Below, piece by piece: positions 22,901-35,757 of a stretch of DNA of 64,000 nucleotides. Source of the stretch: Apostichopus japonicus (lineage: Eukaryota; Echinodermata; Holothuroidea; Aspidochirotida; Stichopodidae); assembly GCF_037975245.1 (NCBI RefSeq), contig NC_092580.1, positions 8,034,501-8,098,500 of the forward strand, in the 5' to 3' direction. Position 1 is the first letter of the stretch, and every line of letters starts with the position of its first letter. A program made the translations under genes and the position numbers. Below the pieces are notes generated by a model that saw only the letters and a list, made by a program, of their open reading frames with translations, was not told where the DNA came from and made no database searches.

Positions 22901-25260
22901 GATGGATGTTATTGAGTACTTTTCTGTATCCTTTTGCATATTTTAATAAACAGTATGTTGGTATTTCGACAGCATTATGATGGACCGGAAATAACCTGCA
23001 AGCATTTACAAGGATATCTCTATATGGTTTCCAAGATTCTTAATTGGCCAAGGTCCTGTGTTAATCCACATCCGTGAATTCATAATTTCTCACCGGTGAT
23101 GAGAATGAAAAGCTGGAACATCAATTTTCGGTCTATCGAAAGGACATCGCATTTAATCAAGAAATGCAACATTTGATGGTTTGTAGTATAAACGCATGTA
23201 CTTTTTATTAGAATTGCTTCCCTTTAAATTCTATTGAACTTGTTTTTACATAAATTAAAGGAGTGTGTTCAAATTATGAACACCTCCACGGTTTTCTTAA
23301 AGAAAGAAAAATAATTTACCCATTGTATGTATGTATGTTATAACTAAATCATGCATATCCACATGAGCCTCACTTTTTCTAGTTTCACTTCTTTCCTTGC
23401 ATAAATGATCCTTGCTCTCCAGAGTCACCAACCAGCAAATACCACCACCATCCAACAATCTTTTTGGCCACATGGAATAGATATAAATGTATTGTATTTC
23501 TATTGTAATATTAATAGCGTTTTGTAATATTTGACATCATTTTTGAAAGAACTGTTGATTTTATCAATGTGTAAGGATTTACACCGCCATCATCCACCAA
23601 ATAACTTATATTTGATTGGAATGATTTTAAGTAGTTTTTGCATATTTTAATGATTTTTTTTGTTTTTGTATTTCGAAAGGATTATGATGGACCGGAAATG
23701 AAACTGCAAGCATCTACAAGGATATCTCAATATGGTTTCCAAGATATTTATTGGCCAAGGTCTTGCGTTAATCCACATCTGTGAATTGGTAATTTCTCAC
23801 GGGTGATGAGAAAGAAGAGCTGTAACATCCATTTTCAGTCTATCGAAAGGACATCAATTAATCAGCAAATGCAACATTTTATGGTTTGTAGTATAAAACC
23901 AGGTACTTGTTATTAGAATTGCTTCCCATTCCATAATTCTATTGAACTAATTTTCACATAATTTAAATGTGCGTGTGTTCAAATTGTAAACACTTCAGTG
24001 TTCTTATTAATATTTTTTTTACCCCATTGTATGTATGTAATAACTAAATCATGCATATCCGCATAAGCATTACTTTATCTAGTTTCATTTTCTTTTCTTT
24101 TATAGATAATCCTAGCTCTTCACAGCCAACAACCAGCAAATACAATCACCATCCAACAACCTTTTAAGCCACATGGAATAGATTTAAGTGTATTGTATTT
24201 TTATTGTAATATTAATGGCGTGTTGTGATATTTTACTGTATCATTTTGTAAAGACTGATTTTATCAATGTGTTAGGATTTACACTGCCATCATCCACCAA
24301 ATAACCATCCACTAAGCCATCATCCAACATTAAAGCCACTAACCATCCCCTACACACATTTCCACTCACCAGCCAGCACCAACCTTTTCCCATATCTGTG
24401 CAAAATATTAATATACCTTTTATTGCAATGATTTTAAGTAGTTTTTAGATGGATATTATTGAGTACTTTTCTGTATCCTTTTGCATATTTTAATGAAAAG
24501 TTTTTTCGTATTTCGACAGCATTATGATGGACCGGAAATAACCTGCAAGCATTTACAAGGATATCTCTATATGGTTTCCAAGATACTTAATTGGCCAAGG
24601 TCCTGCGTTAATCCACATCTGTGAATTGGTAATTTCTCACGGGTGATGAGAAAGAAGAGCTGTAATATCCATTTTCAGTCTATCGAAAGGCATCGCATTA
24701 ATCAGCAAATGCAACATTTTATGGTTTGTAGTATAAAACCAGGTACTTGTTATAAGAATTGCTTCCCATTGCATAATTCTATTGAATTTGTTTTTACATA
24801 AAGGTGTGTGTGTTCAAATTATGAACACCTCCATGATTTGCTTAAACAAAGAAAAATAATTATCCCCTTTGTATGCATGTATGTAATAACTAAATCATGC
24901 ATATCCACCGAAGCATCACTTTATCTAGTTTTACTCTATTTTCTTCCATAGCTGATCCTTGCTATCTACAGCCACCAACCAGCAAATACCACCACCATCC
25001 AACAACCTTTTGGGCCACATGGAAAAGATTTAAGTTTATTGTATATTTATTGTGATATTAATGGCGTGTTGTAATATTTTACTGCATCATTTAGTAAAGA
25101 ACTGTTGATTTTAACAAAGTGTTAGTTAGGATTTACACCGCCATAATCCACCAAATAACCATCCACTAAGCCCCATCCAACCTAAAAGACACTTACCATC
25201 CCATACAAACCTATCCACTCACCAACCATTTCCCATATGTGGGCAAAAATTAATATTATG
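20000..25260 (+). repeat. tandem satellite, units of about 0.70-0.85 kb
   Basis: The landmark TAACTAAATCATGCATATC recurs near 20518, 21304, 22494, 23340, 24041 and 24887. A second landmark, ACAAGGATATCTC, recurs near 20972, 22156, 23009, 23716 and 24557. Spacings are about 786, 816 (after removing the inserted element), 846, 701 and 846 bp. Each unit holds a CCA-rich segment, a TATAG-ATCC segment, a (GTAT)n run and a well-conserved 300-bp block. Sequence before 20518 is a divergent partial unit. No coding frame is conserved across units. Confidence 0.9.
21679..22044 (+). mobile_element. GGCGTAG-family DNA transposon, 366 bp, inserted in a satellite unit
   Basis: The left end is CAGTGGCGTAGGAAGG. 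The right end, reverse-complemented, is CAAGGGCGTAGGAACC. The perfect 8-bp duplication TATAGGCC lies at 21671-21678 and 22045-22052. Other satellite units have no insert at this point, which gives an empty-site comparison. A CAG/CAA start with an 8-bp duplication fits hAT-like elements, though P-type elements also make 8-bp duplications. It has no transposase. Related copies end at 1849 and 35097. Confidence 0.88.
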
Positions 25261-26215
25261 TTATGGTAATATGTCATGTCATTGTATGATGTCATTGTAT
25301 GATGTCATTGTGCAGTGCCATTGTGCCGTGTCATTGTCTGGTGTCATTGTGCCGAGTCAATTTGCCGTGTGCCGTGTCATTTTAACAAAGTGTTAGGCTT
25401 TACACCACGATCATCCACCAAGATCATCCACCAAATAACCATCCACTAAGCCACCATCCAACCTAAAAGCCACTAACCATCCCGTACAAACCTATCCACT
25501 CACCAACCATTTCCCGTATGTGAGCAAAATATTAATATTGTTATGGTAATATTTCATGGTAGTATGTCATGTCATGGTATTGTGTTATTATGTCATGGTA
25601 TTATGCCATTGTGCGATGCCACTGTGCGATGCCACTGTGCGGTGCCACTGTGCGGTGCCATTGTGCGGTGCCATTGTATGTGGTATTGTCGTTGGTTTGT
25701 GTATAGTCATGGTATTATGCCATTATATGATGCCATTGTGCGATGTCATTGTGCGTTTTCATTGTGTGATGTCATTGAGCGTTGTCATTGTTCGTTGTCA
25801 TTGTATGTGGTATTATGTCATTGTTTTGTGTATTATGTCTTTGTATTATGCCATTATGCGCGATGTCATTGTATGTGGTATTTTGTCATTTTTTTGTGTA
25901 TTATATCATGGTATGCCATTATATGATGCCATTGTATGTGTCATTGTGCCGTGTTAATTAACAAAGTGTTAGGATTTACACCACCATCATCCAACAAATA
26001 ACCATCCAACCTAAAAGCCACCATACATACATATCCACTCACCAACCATTTCCCATATGTGAGCAAAATATTAATATTATGTCATTGCCATTGTATTGTG
26101 TATTATGTCATGGTATAATGCCATTGTGCGTGGTATGTCATTGTATCGTGTATTATACCATTATATGATGCCATTGTGGGGTGTCATTGACGGTGCCATT
26201 GAATCATAGACAGTT
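25261..26215 (+). repeat. short-unit satellite (about 15 bp) interleaved with pieces of the long unit
   Basis: Blocks built from variants of GTGCCATTGTGCGAT lie at 25261-25380, 25545-25955 and 26080-26205. Between them are pieces of the CCA-rich part of the long satellite unit (25381-25544, 25956-26079). The 15-bp period gives long Cys/His/Val/Leu-rich frames that are artefacts. Confidence 0.85.
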
Positions 26216-26289
26216 TTGTTTGGTTTTTTGAGAATAGTTTGTGAAATATACTGCTTCCAATTCAATAGATATTCTTCTGTTCCGGATTT

Positions 26290-28505
26290 TGTCATTTGTT
26301 TTAATAAAATTGATACATTGCATTACCAAACCCCCCTCCCATCTTCTTCCATCATCCTCAGTAAGCATTACCCCAGGAACCCCTGGCCCATCTTCTTCCA
26401 TCGTGCTGATATCTGAAAAAAACAACTCAAACAATAATTTAAAACATATTAAATACATTGCATAACCCAACCCCCTCCCCCTCCAGGAGCCCCCAGCCCA
26501 TCTTCTTCCGTCTTCCTCCATCGTCCTGAAGTCTGAAAAACTCGAAAAAATTCAAAGCATATTAAATACATTGCATAACCCACCCCCCTCAAGAAGCACC
26601 AGGCCCATCTTCTTCCGTCTTGTGCGATTGTCCTAATGACTGCAAAAACTCACAAAAAGTTAAAACATTAAATACATTGCATAACCCACCCCCCTCCTCA
26701 AGGAGCTCCCGGCCAATCTTCTTCCTCCTTCTTTCGTCGTCATGAAGTCTTAAAAGCAACTCGAAAAAAGTTAAAACATATTAAATACCCCACCCCCCTC
26801 CCCTCCAGGAGTCCCCGGCCCATCTTCCATCCTGCTGATATCTGAAAAAAAAGTTAAAACATATTAAATACATTACATAACCCACCCCCATCGTGCTGAT
26901 ATCTGAAAAACAACTCGAAAAAAAAAATTTAAACATAATAAATACATTGCATAACCCACCCACCCCCCTCCCCCTCCAGGAGGCCCATCTTCTTCCGTCT
27001 TCTTCCATCGTCCTGAAGTCTGAAAAACAACTCGAAAAAGTTAAAACATATTAAATACATTACATAACCCACCCCCACCCCCTTTAGGAACCCCAGGCCT
27101 ATCTTCTTCCATCGTGCTGATATCTGAAAAACAACTCGAAAAATTTTTTTTTTAAACATAATAAATACATTGCATAACCCACCCACCCCCCTCCCCTTCC
27201 AGGAACTCCCGGCCTATCTTCTTCCGTCTTCTTCCATTGTCTTAATGCCAGAAAAACAACTTGAAAAAAAGTTAAAACATATTATTGAATACATTGCATA
27301 ACCCACCCCCTCCCCCTCCAGGAGCTCCCGGCCAATCTTCTTCCGTCTTCTTCCATCATCCTGATATCTGCAAAAAAACTTGAAAAAAAGTTAAAGCATA
27401 TTAAATACATTGCATAACCCACCCCCCTCAAGAAGCACCAGGCCCATCTTCTTCCGTCTTGTGCGATTGTCCTAATGACTGCAAAAACTCGAAAAAAGTT
27501 AAAACATATTAAATACCCCACCCCCCTCCCCTCCAGGAGCCCCCGGCCCATCTTCCATCCTGCTGATATCTGAAAAAAAAGTTAAAACATATTAAATACA
27601 TTACATAACCCACCACCTACCCCCTTTGAGGAACCCCAGGCCCATCTTCTTCCATCGTGCTGATATCTGAAAAACAACTTGAAAAAAAAAATTTAAACAT
27701 AATAAATACATTGCATAACCCACCCACCCCCCTCCCCCTCCAGGAGCCCCCGGCCTATCTTCTTCCATCGTCCTGAAGTCTGAAAAACAACTCGAAAAAA
27801 GTTAAAACATATTAAATACATTACATAACCCACCCCCACCCCCTTTAGGAACCCCAGGCCCATCTTCTTCCATCGTGCTGATATCTGAAAAACAACTCGA
27901 AAATTTTTTTTTTTTAAACATAATAAATACATTGCATAACCCACCCACCCCCCTCCCCTTCCAGGAACCCCCGGCCTATCTTCTTCCGTCTTCTTCCATT
28001 GTCTTGATGTCTGAAAAACAACTTGAAAAAAAGTTAAAACATATTATTGAATACATTGCATAACCCACGCCCCTCCCCCTCCAGCAGCCCCAGGCCCATC
28101 TTCTTCCGTCGTCCTGAAGTCTGAAAAACAACTCGAAAAAAGTTAAAACATATTATTGAATACATTGCATAACCCACCCCCCTCCCCCTCCAGGAGCCCC
28201 GGCCCATCTTCATCCGACGTCCTTAAGTCTAAAAAAACAACTTGATAAAAAGTTAAAACATATTAAACGCATTGCATAACCCACCCCCCTCCCCTCCAGG
28301 ATCCCCTGGCCCATCTTCTTCCATCATCCTGATATCTGCAAAAAAACTCGAAAAAAAGTTAAAACATATTAAACGCATTGCATAACCCTCCCCCCTCCCC
28401 CTCCAGGGTCCCCAGGCCCATCTTCTTCCATCTTCTTCCATCATCCTGATATCTGCAAAAAAACTCGAAAAAAAGTTAAAACATATTAAATACATTGCAT
28501 CCACC
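26290..28505. repeat. minisatellite, units of about 110 bp, about 20 copies
   Basis: Units contain AAATACATTGCATAACCCA, a C-rich stretch, CATCTTCTTCC and CTGAAAAACAACTCGAAAAA. Unit length varies mainly through A-runs and C-runs. Higher-order similarity is visible: 27389-27600 resembles 26550-26880. Minus-strand frames (EEDGRRWAG... patterns) come from the repeat and are not genes. Confidence 0.9.
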
Positions 28506-30020
28506 TATAAACACATGTACCAAGAAAGATAATATTATTTCTTAATTAAAGATTTATGACATCTTTGGGCAATGAAAAGCAACACACAAGGAGACAAGCG
28601 GCTGACTGAGTTATGTAATAAACTAAGCGTATCATCTTTTGAATATTTTATATTATATTACATCATGTCTGTCAATAAATACTGTTTGATCAATTTTTGA
28701 CAAAGTTTCAATTTAATAACTCAACATTGACAGAAAGATCAGTGTCAGGGGGCGACACACCTAATTGAGCTGGATGAAGCACTGCTCCTGCAGGTTAGCA
28801 AACTGTTTTTAAAAAACAGACTATAAAATATACAACTGTAAGTGTATAGAAGACAATAGCAATATTCACAGAATGGAAGCTTTAAAAACTACATTGAGGG
28901 GAAGCTTACTGCTAGGAGGCTGCTCCAGACCTGGTTACTACACCCTCCCAGGATGAGAACTGCTAAGAAAACAGAGAAAAGGAAAACCCTTCCCAGTGGC
29001 TGGGCTGTTCCCCAGAAAAGCTATTCTTAAGGAGTTTGACTCACAAGCCCTCTAGTTACATATGTGATGGTGTGTTAGCACATTGCACATTACTCCTGAT
29101 TGTTCTGTCATTGTGCATAGGGTTTCAGAATACAAATTTAGTGTAGTATGTTAATTATCTAATGATGTTTATTTTCTTCAAGATGAGCTTCATTCTAGGA
29201 AACTATTCCTATACTTACATGTTACTATGCCTTTGTATGCTAGCTGGGTCATCTACTTGGTTATTTTCAGTGGAACAGGTGTCACTTAACTGTTTCTTCT
29301 CCTATCTATCATGTGTTTTCTCTCATTCCTAAATTTGTCCATCAACTTCATACTCCAGTACTCCTGTTTCAAAAGGAATTATAAATAATATTGTAGTCTC
29401 TATGTTCACATACTGGGTAATCACTAATCACAATAAATCCCATTCCAACCCCACAGCTTCACGCACACACACATCTAATCAAATACAAACACATGCTGTT
29501 CAAAAGCCTTTACCTATTCACAGTTGGTTTGGTCTATCAAACATACTCTGAAACTCTCTACAAAGACAACGATGCACAGAGCTGACCCTGGCAGCCTAGG
29601 ATAAGGAATTATATTTTACCCAGCCCAGACACAATAGCATATAAACATTACTTACTACAGGATGAGCTCCAGGTGTGACTGCCTTTCCTAGGAATGAGTA
29701 CTTCTTCAACAAACACACACTGCCTCTGAGTAGTCAAAAACTTCCTCACTCCATAAATTGACCTTTGCAATTTATTGATGGGCAAAAATTCAATTAACCA
29801 GTATTATACAACACCTAATTGTATTCTGGTCATTTGATTGGTCAATTGCTCGTTGATTGCATGCAAAATCCGCTCTATTCCACTCTATGAAATAGAACCA
29901 TGGGTTATACTTTTTTGGTAGCACTTTTTTCAATGGTAAGAGAGCAGAGAAACCTGTCTGTTCAAAACAATCTGTTGCATGAGTGCATTTTACCCATCTT
30001 AATATAATATGTTGTATAAA
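28506..30020. other. no gene recognised
   Basis: Unique-looking AT-rich sequence. No exon with family similarity was seen. It could include 5' parts of the decayed transposon whose transposase lies at 31.7-33.8 kb. Confidence 0.45.
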
Positions 30021-30150
30021 ACAAATAATGAATGGTTTCCATTCGTGCAATAGTGCAAATATTTCATTCGTTGAAAGATGTAATTTGTTCCATCTTTCAA
30101 CTCATGAAATATTTGCACTATTGCACGAATGGAAACCATTCATTATTTGT
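30021..30150. mobile_element. foldback: 60-bp arms, 10-bp loop
   Basis: Arm 30021-30080 and arm 30091-30150 are reverse complements at 58 of 60 positions, with both mismatches in one 3-bp patch. The loop is TAATTTGTTC. Just outside, GAGTG and AATATTAT-like motifs occur on both sides in inverted order, so the original inverted repeat may have been longer. It is consistent with a recent foldback or MITE-like element. Confidence 0.85.
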
Positions 30151-31654
30151 ATAATATTCCACTCGTGTTAGTCAAAATCTTACTTTCATTCGACTACAAA
30201 CGTCTCAGTCAGATGATACCATGCCAGTGAACAGTTCTCAAGAAAGTAACCACTGGCTATGGGAACCTAAATTTAAATCATGGATCAATAGATAATATAC
30301 TCTATTGTAGCAGACAAAAAACTTGTCTGTATCCTGAATATTATTATTTTCGAATACTCCTCATTATTTCAGATTTCAGAGCAACTAATTCATTTTGAGC
30401 TGTTTGACGATCAAAAAATGTGAGTTTACAGTATTAAACTATTTACCCATGTTAGACTCACCGTAAATCCTGCCATGTAGTCAATCAGGGTCTGTATAAT
30501 ATGTATTCTTTCTCTGTCATTAGGCGTTATTTCTGCATTTAGCCTTCCCTCAAGCACTAGTGGCAGCCTTGGAATTTATTTGTCCATTGTTGCCTATTTC
30601 GATAGAGAACAAACAAAACACAATGTTAATTCCTCAAAGTTTCAACTTATCAAATAAAGATTATATGATTCAACTAATGAAATTCTATGCTGACCAAAGT
30701 ATGTTACATAAAAGTAATAAAGTTTTATTATGGTAAGAAGACTTAAAACAGATATTTGACTTATGCAAATGTTTCTGATTCTCATGCAGTCAATTCAAAT
30801 TGTATCACATAGACTCACAACATTGCTCAACAATTCACTAAAATATTAGTGGTCTATGGTAGCATAAAACCATTACATGCCCGATGTTCTCCTGTTACTT
30901 TTTGGCACTTTTCCTGAAGGAGAACACTTGCAGCAGATTTATATAGCCACTAAGTAATAGTTGAAATTAACTCCTCTTTACTCTTTTTATGATAGTTTGA
31001 GGAGTTGTGAAAACCAGTAAATACATGACTTACACTGTTTTCTTTTATCTCTGTCTATGTGTTACTCTTCATATGGTGCCTCACACATGTTGTACAGTCT
31101 ATATGAATACTACAGTACTGGGCTTTAAACAAGCAAGTGGCCCAATGGTTGACATATTCCCATGGGGTGATAAGAAGTCATTCCATCAGCATGGCTGACA
31201 TCTACTGCATGTAAGTTGTTCTTGGGTCCACAAAATGTGTTTAAAGCACAGCTGTGCCTCAGTTTGGTGCTACTTAACCCCTCTAGTCGGACAAATGTTC
31301 CTGTCTGACAGGGAACTTGACACAAGTTGGCTCCTTCCCTCTGAAGGTTTGATCACTCCCAGCATCCAGTTATCATTAGCACTTAGCCGTGCCCCTGAAA
31401 TGAAAGAGAAAAATGTACTTGTCACTTTGGCACTGCTTTTCATAGGCATTTTGTCACTTTTCAGGGCAAAACATACTCAGGAAAGCTTTGTACTGTGACC
31501 AGATCTTCAATGAGGGCGCTGTTCAAACAACGTTTCAAAACTGTTTAGTCGATGATATTGAATAGTTTCTCAGTGTTAGTCTTCTTGTATCATTCTATGC
31601 ACAGCTATTCAACTGCTTACAAACAAAACTAGTGAATACGTCACTGAAGAAAAC
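30151..31654. other. no gene recognised
   Basis: No conserved protein block was found. An open frame near 31235-31498 encodes 87 residues with a short hydrophobic stretch. It has no recognised relatives or splice context and is treated as chance. Confidence 0.45.
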
Positions 31655-33842
31655 TTGCTATATTTTAAGGATAAAAACTTATTATTATTGACAGGAATGG
31701 GTAGAAGGAAAGGCATGTTTGGTAGGTTTGCAACAACCTTTAAGCCAGTTAACAGGTTCGGCTGTACTGCTTGTACAGCTCATACAGCTGATGCCAATTG
31801 CACTGGTGATGTGCCTAGCCCTTCTGATACAGATGTGGCACCTATTTCCACTTGCAAACCTGCTATAAAAGGCTCAGGAAAAGGTAGAATATGAGAGAGT
31901 AGTTGACTCACCAGACATGAGATGTTTTCAACTCAGTCACAATAAACCATGTTACTCAGGCCTAATAAGCACCATGCTGGCAAGCTTGATCAAATGGCTC
32001 ATAATGGCATTGCATAATCTACAGGAAGCAGGGTAATTAATTTGAGAGTCTTAGTAAAGGCCTATCACAGTGCTATGATGGCTCCCATAGAGAGAACCAA
32101 TGGATGTGGGGGCCTCCTCCTAACTCTTTCTGGTTTGGAAGAATTTGTGGGACTTGGTTCAAAGGTTGTGTTTGGATGCACTCTCTGTAGCTACCAAAGT
32201 GAGCTCTTGTCCCTCTATAAAGTTTTAAACCAAAGTAGCAAACCTGGCAGGAATCCATCCGAACTAAACATTGCATTGCAGTTAGGCTTGCATCAGCCCG
32301 CAATCAGTTCAAGTGCAGCTCATAGATTGCTCAGCAGTATCTCTCTTCCCAGTCCTGATGTCAGTACACTACAAAAGTCAACCAACCAGTTTAGACCTGT
32401 AATGAAAGAAATTAATGAAAATAATATGGCTAAAAAGAGGGGTATAATTCACAAGACACTGCAACTGCGTGGCCTCTACCAAAGGCTCTAAAAGTTTTGC
32501 AGAATATGATCATCTATTTAAGAACCCTCTGTGTAATGCAAGAAGTAAGGCTCCATGTGCTCCTGCAAGCCAATGCAGAGATGTAGTTTTTTGGGAATGT
32601 CACCATGGATACATTTGTTGATTGGTTACCATCACAGTAACAAGTTGTGCATAATGGGTGAAATGAAAAGAAGAAGGGGTCACATGGTAAAATGTCCAGG
32701 CCATGAGGGCTGTTTGGCAAAGATACCAATATCAGAGATGAGCAATATACTGCAGTTACTATTCTGAAACAGAGAACCTGTTAGACTAGGTCCACCTAAA
32801 CAGGTCACTCTGTAGAGCACTGACTAAAGCAGTATTCTCCTCTGATATGTCACCTGCACAAAACTGTGACTAAGAAGCACTTGATACAAAAGCACTTTGC
32901 AGAGGAGTTGACCTACCTTGTACAGGCAGAGGTGACTGCTTGCATGTGAGCCCTCAAATATGACCACTGCAAAGTTGTGAAAGCTTTATCAACATGTTTA
33001 GACTGCCTTGCAAAGTGCTACAGTGGTAATCATTCACATTGCCCAAAGCATTCATTTCTATGCAAGAGGGGCAGGAAGCACACATTTCCATTTATGCCAA
33101 ATGCTGCAAAGGGTTCTCTGCTAATATCCCACACTGACAGCAGGAAGCTAAACAAAATACTTGAGATACGCACCTGCAGCAATCATTATGGTCCACTCGT
33201 TTTGAGACTTCCACTCAAATAGCAGAGGCAGTCAATAAGGCTCTCAAGGTGACCAATCCAAAACATAGTACCACATTTTCATGCAACAGTCAGTACAGGG
33301 ACCACAGTGCCACACACATCACCAATAATGGTCCTGGAGAGTCCATAGCCAGGAAGATGGAAGCTGCAGTATATAAGGTGAGCTCAAATAGTCCATGTTT
33401 CCAGACTCTGAAACAGATGCAAAGAAAACAGCAATGTGATGAATAACATAAGAGAGGCAGAGCATATATACAGACGCAGGAGAGCACATCTCAGAGAGAG
33501 AAAGTACAGGCTGCATGGTAGAACTAAAACTAGTAACTATCAAAGAGATCAACTGATTCATGACCACAGTTACTCTAGGATGAAAAACTACACTGATGAT
33601 GAAGATGACAATATTTATCAGTGATGTCAGTAATTTGTAAACTGAGTCCTATCCACACTCACTGTGATGAGCTTAAACAGTATCAGTCACTCAGGAAAGT
33701 AAGCAATTGGGCTGATGATCATGACCTTGGCAAGTGCCATCAAACTTGCAAGGCCTTCTGCTGTTGTTTACACTGCAAGATTCTGCTGAGAGATGTGACA
33801 CCTCTTCTTTGCTCACATCTCAAGTGCAAATACAAAATATGA
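31655..33842 (+). pseudogene. decayed Mutator-like transposase-domain protein
   Basis: Several frames in order resemble an invertebrate family carrying what I recall as the Mutator-like transposase domain. Visible pieces: GRRKGMFGRFATTFKPVNRF (from about 31700); VFGCTLCSYQSELLSLYKVL, PGRNPSELNIALQLGLHQPA and SLPSPDVSTLQKSTNQFRPV (32042-32491); KLCIMGEMKRRRGHMVKCPG (32640-32710); CLAKCYSGNHSHCPKHSFLC and SLLISHTDSRKLNKILEIRT (32977-33222); and YRRRRAHLRERKYRLHGRTK with NYQRDQLIHD (33436-33600). The Cys/His spacing (C-x2-C; CYSGN-x3-C-x4-S-x-LC) is retained, but at least six stops or frame changes break the reading. Its termini were not found. Naming is from memory of the family. Confidence 0.7.
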
Positions 33843-34603
33843 GCCATCATTGAATAATGTTGCAGGGTCTGGCATAATTATTATTGAGTGAAACTGCTGG
33901 CTGTTTTAGATGCTGTACAGTCTGATGAAAAAGAAAATAAATGAGATTACAGCACATTGAAATACCGTTGTGCAGCTAGTAATGGTGTTGTTGGAACAGC
34001 AAAGTTGACTTTATCAATATCTATAAACATCTACAGCTCAAAATACTCTTCATGATACTTACACTTGATCACCACATAGCTCTTAACATCAACTTTGTAT
34101 AATGGCAAAGTACAGCTGTGAGCAATAAAACTCTGGCTTTCTAATTATAATTGCTGTCTTGTTTGACTCTACAAACAGCATATACATGGCATTTCCTATC
34201 AAAACAATCTGTGTCCAATGCAGTGTTTGTGTTATGAGGCTGAGCATGATCGAGTCTTGCCAGTAATGCATGTATTTCAGTTCCTCCTGCAAGCAGGAAC
34301 TTGCAAAAAGCCTCATTGGCTTATCAAAGCCGCAAGCGCTGACCGATGATGTTGGATAATGGAAGATCACTGACGGAGTAAATAAAAATATACAATATCA
34401 TAACCTTACACGAACGGCTGGTAAACATACTTATATTCTTAAATGCAATTTTTCCAGATTAGTCCTAGTATAATATACCCAACATGCGTTTATCTGGTAG
34501 TGGTAGGGCTAGAGCAATTATTTACTCTGTCACTGTGAATTTCAATCATGCAGCAACATTGCTGGCACGACTCTTGCTCAGCCAGCAAAGACAAAAGTTG
34601 AGC

Positions 34604-34642
34604 TCATTAGGGAAACAGTCCCCTTACACCGAAGGTGCAAAA
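34604..34642 (+). repeat. inverted dispersed repeat, left copy
   Basis: CATTAGGGAAACAGTCCCCT and the bases that follow (TACA-CGAAG-TGCA) reappear in reverse complement at about 39391-39430. The inverted orientation fits either transposon ends spanning 4.8 kb or two independent copies. Confidence 0.5.
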
Positions 34643-34992
34643 TTTTCCACTTGAATTGTTGCAAAGTGGCTGCTTATCTGGCTATACCACACATGGTTGA
34701 GCAGGTTTTGTAAGATGAGCAAGACAAGAATGACCACAAGATCGCTTATGCGAACTAATTTAATTAAACCAGTTTCACAGGACATAAGGGATTATATGCA
34801 CTTCAATGAGCAATCAAGACAGTATAGAGTGTATAGCTGAAATGATATTGACTTCTTAACGTGTACTGTGTTGAGTGGAAGACTTGCATTTAAAACTCAT
34901 CTCTGTACATGTCAAGACCTCAACTATCTTGTAACTATGTTTCTATGTAATATATAAATAATAACACAGATTTAGGATGACAGAAAAGCGAA

Positions 34993-35097
34993 GCGGGGGG
35001 AGGGGGGCGGAATGATACTTCCGCCCCTCCATATCTTTCACAGGGGGGTGCTGGGGGGGGGGCTGGCACCCCCAGCCCCCCGGTTCCTACGCCCTTG
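34993..35097 (+). mobile_element. GGCGTAG-family repeat, copy 3 (right end only)
   Basis: It contains GCGGAATGATACTTCCGCCC, a G-run and the right terminus GGTTCCTACGCCCTTG ending at 35097. It matches the last part of 21679-22044 and of 1560-1849. The left part is missing. Confidence 0.75.
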
Positions 35098-35579
35098 TGA
35101 AACAACACCGACTCTGTTAAAATACAATCTTTCTCAGTCCGTTTTCTTGTATCTGCTTATATAAAGGCAGTTAAACAAAAGGTTGATGTGTCAGCTTTAT
35201 GCCTGGCAAATACATAGCTGAAGGGCAAAATTATATTCTTTATGTTATTGCGAGTCCATGATGCATGTGAACTGGATGGAAAACTATTTGAGATAAACTG
35301 AAAGTCTTCTACTGTGTTTCAATTTCATGTCGTAGGCACACTAATCCTTTCACCAAAGAGTGATTACAATGATAACTTTTGCATTATGAATCTTATTTGC
35401 TGTTTTTTACAATATTTTTTTTATATTGCTTCCTGGGCTTTGTTCAGCTATTACATTATATCAGCTCTTGGGTATCGAAAGTTTCAACGCGCATGTTGAA
35501 ATAACTAGCATAGTGTTGGTTTCCAAAACTTTCCAGTTATTATTTGCAAGCCCAATTTTTGATAATTCTTTTATTTACA

Positions 35580-35757
35580 TTTTTTTTGTAGTTGTCTCCA
35601 CTTTACAGCGTTAATTGTTTTGTATCTGTACATTTAATTGTTTTTGTATTGCTATGTTTTACTTTTTATGTATAACGTTGAATGTAAAATGCAGGGCCTT
35701 ATTGGAAATCAGCTTTTGCTGAATAAGCAACCCTGGATAAAAATGCGAATAAATGAA
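35580..35757 (+). mobile_element. LINE 3'-end relic
   Basis: GCAGGGCCTTATTGGAAATC, a CAGC-TTTT-GCTG hairpin, AACCCTGGATAAAA and AATAAATG in this order resemble 3' ends of invertebrate non-LTR retrotransposons. No reverse-transcriptase reading was recovered upstream. Confidence 0.5.

Noticed and set aside
25543-25957. Cys/His-rich frames of 127 and 133 residues resembling a metal-binding protein
   Set aside because: They derive from a 15-bp satellite unit, are open in more than one frame, and have no start context or conserved flanks.
26204-28504. Repeated minus-strand frames with EEDGRRWAG motifs
   Set aside because: They are frames of the 110-bp minisatellite. They break and change frame with each change in homopolymer length.
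25261-28505. CRISPR-like array
   Set aside because: The repeats are contiguous tandem units without unique spacers, in a eukaryotic genome.
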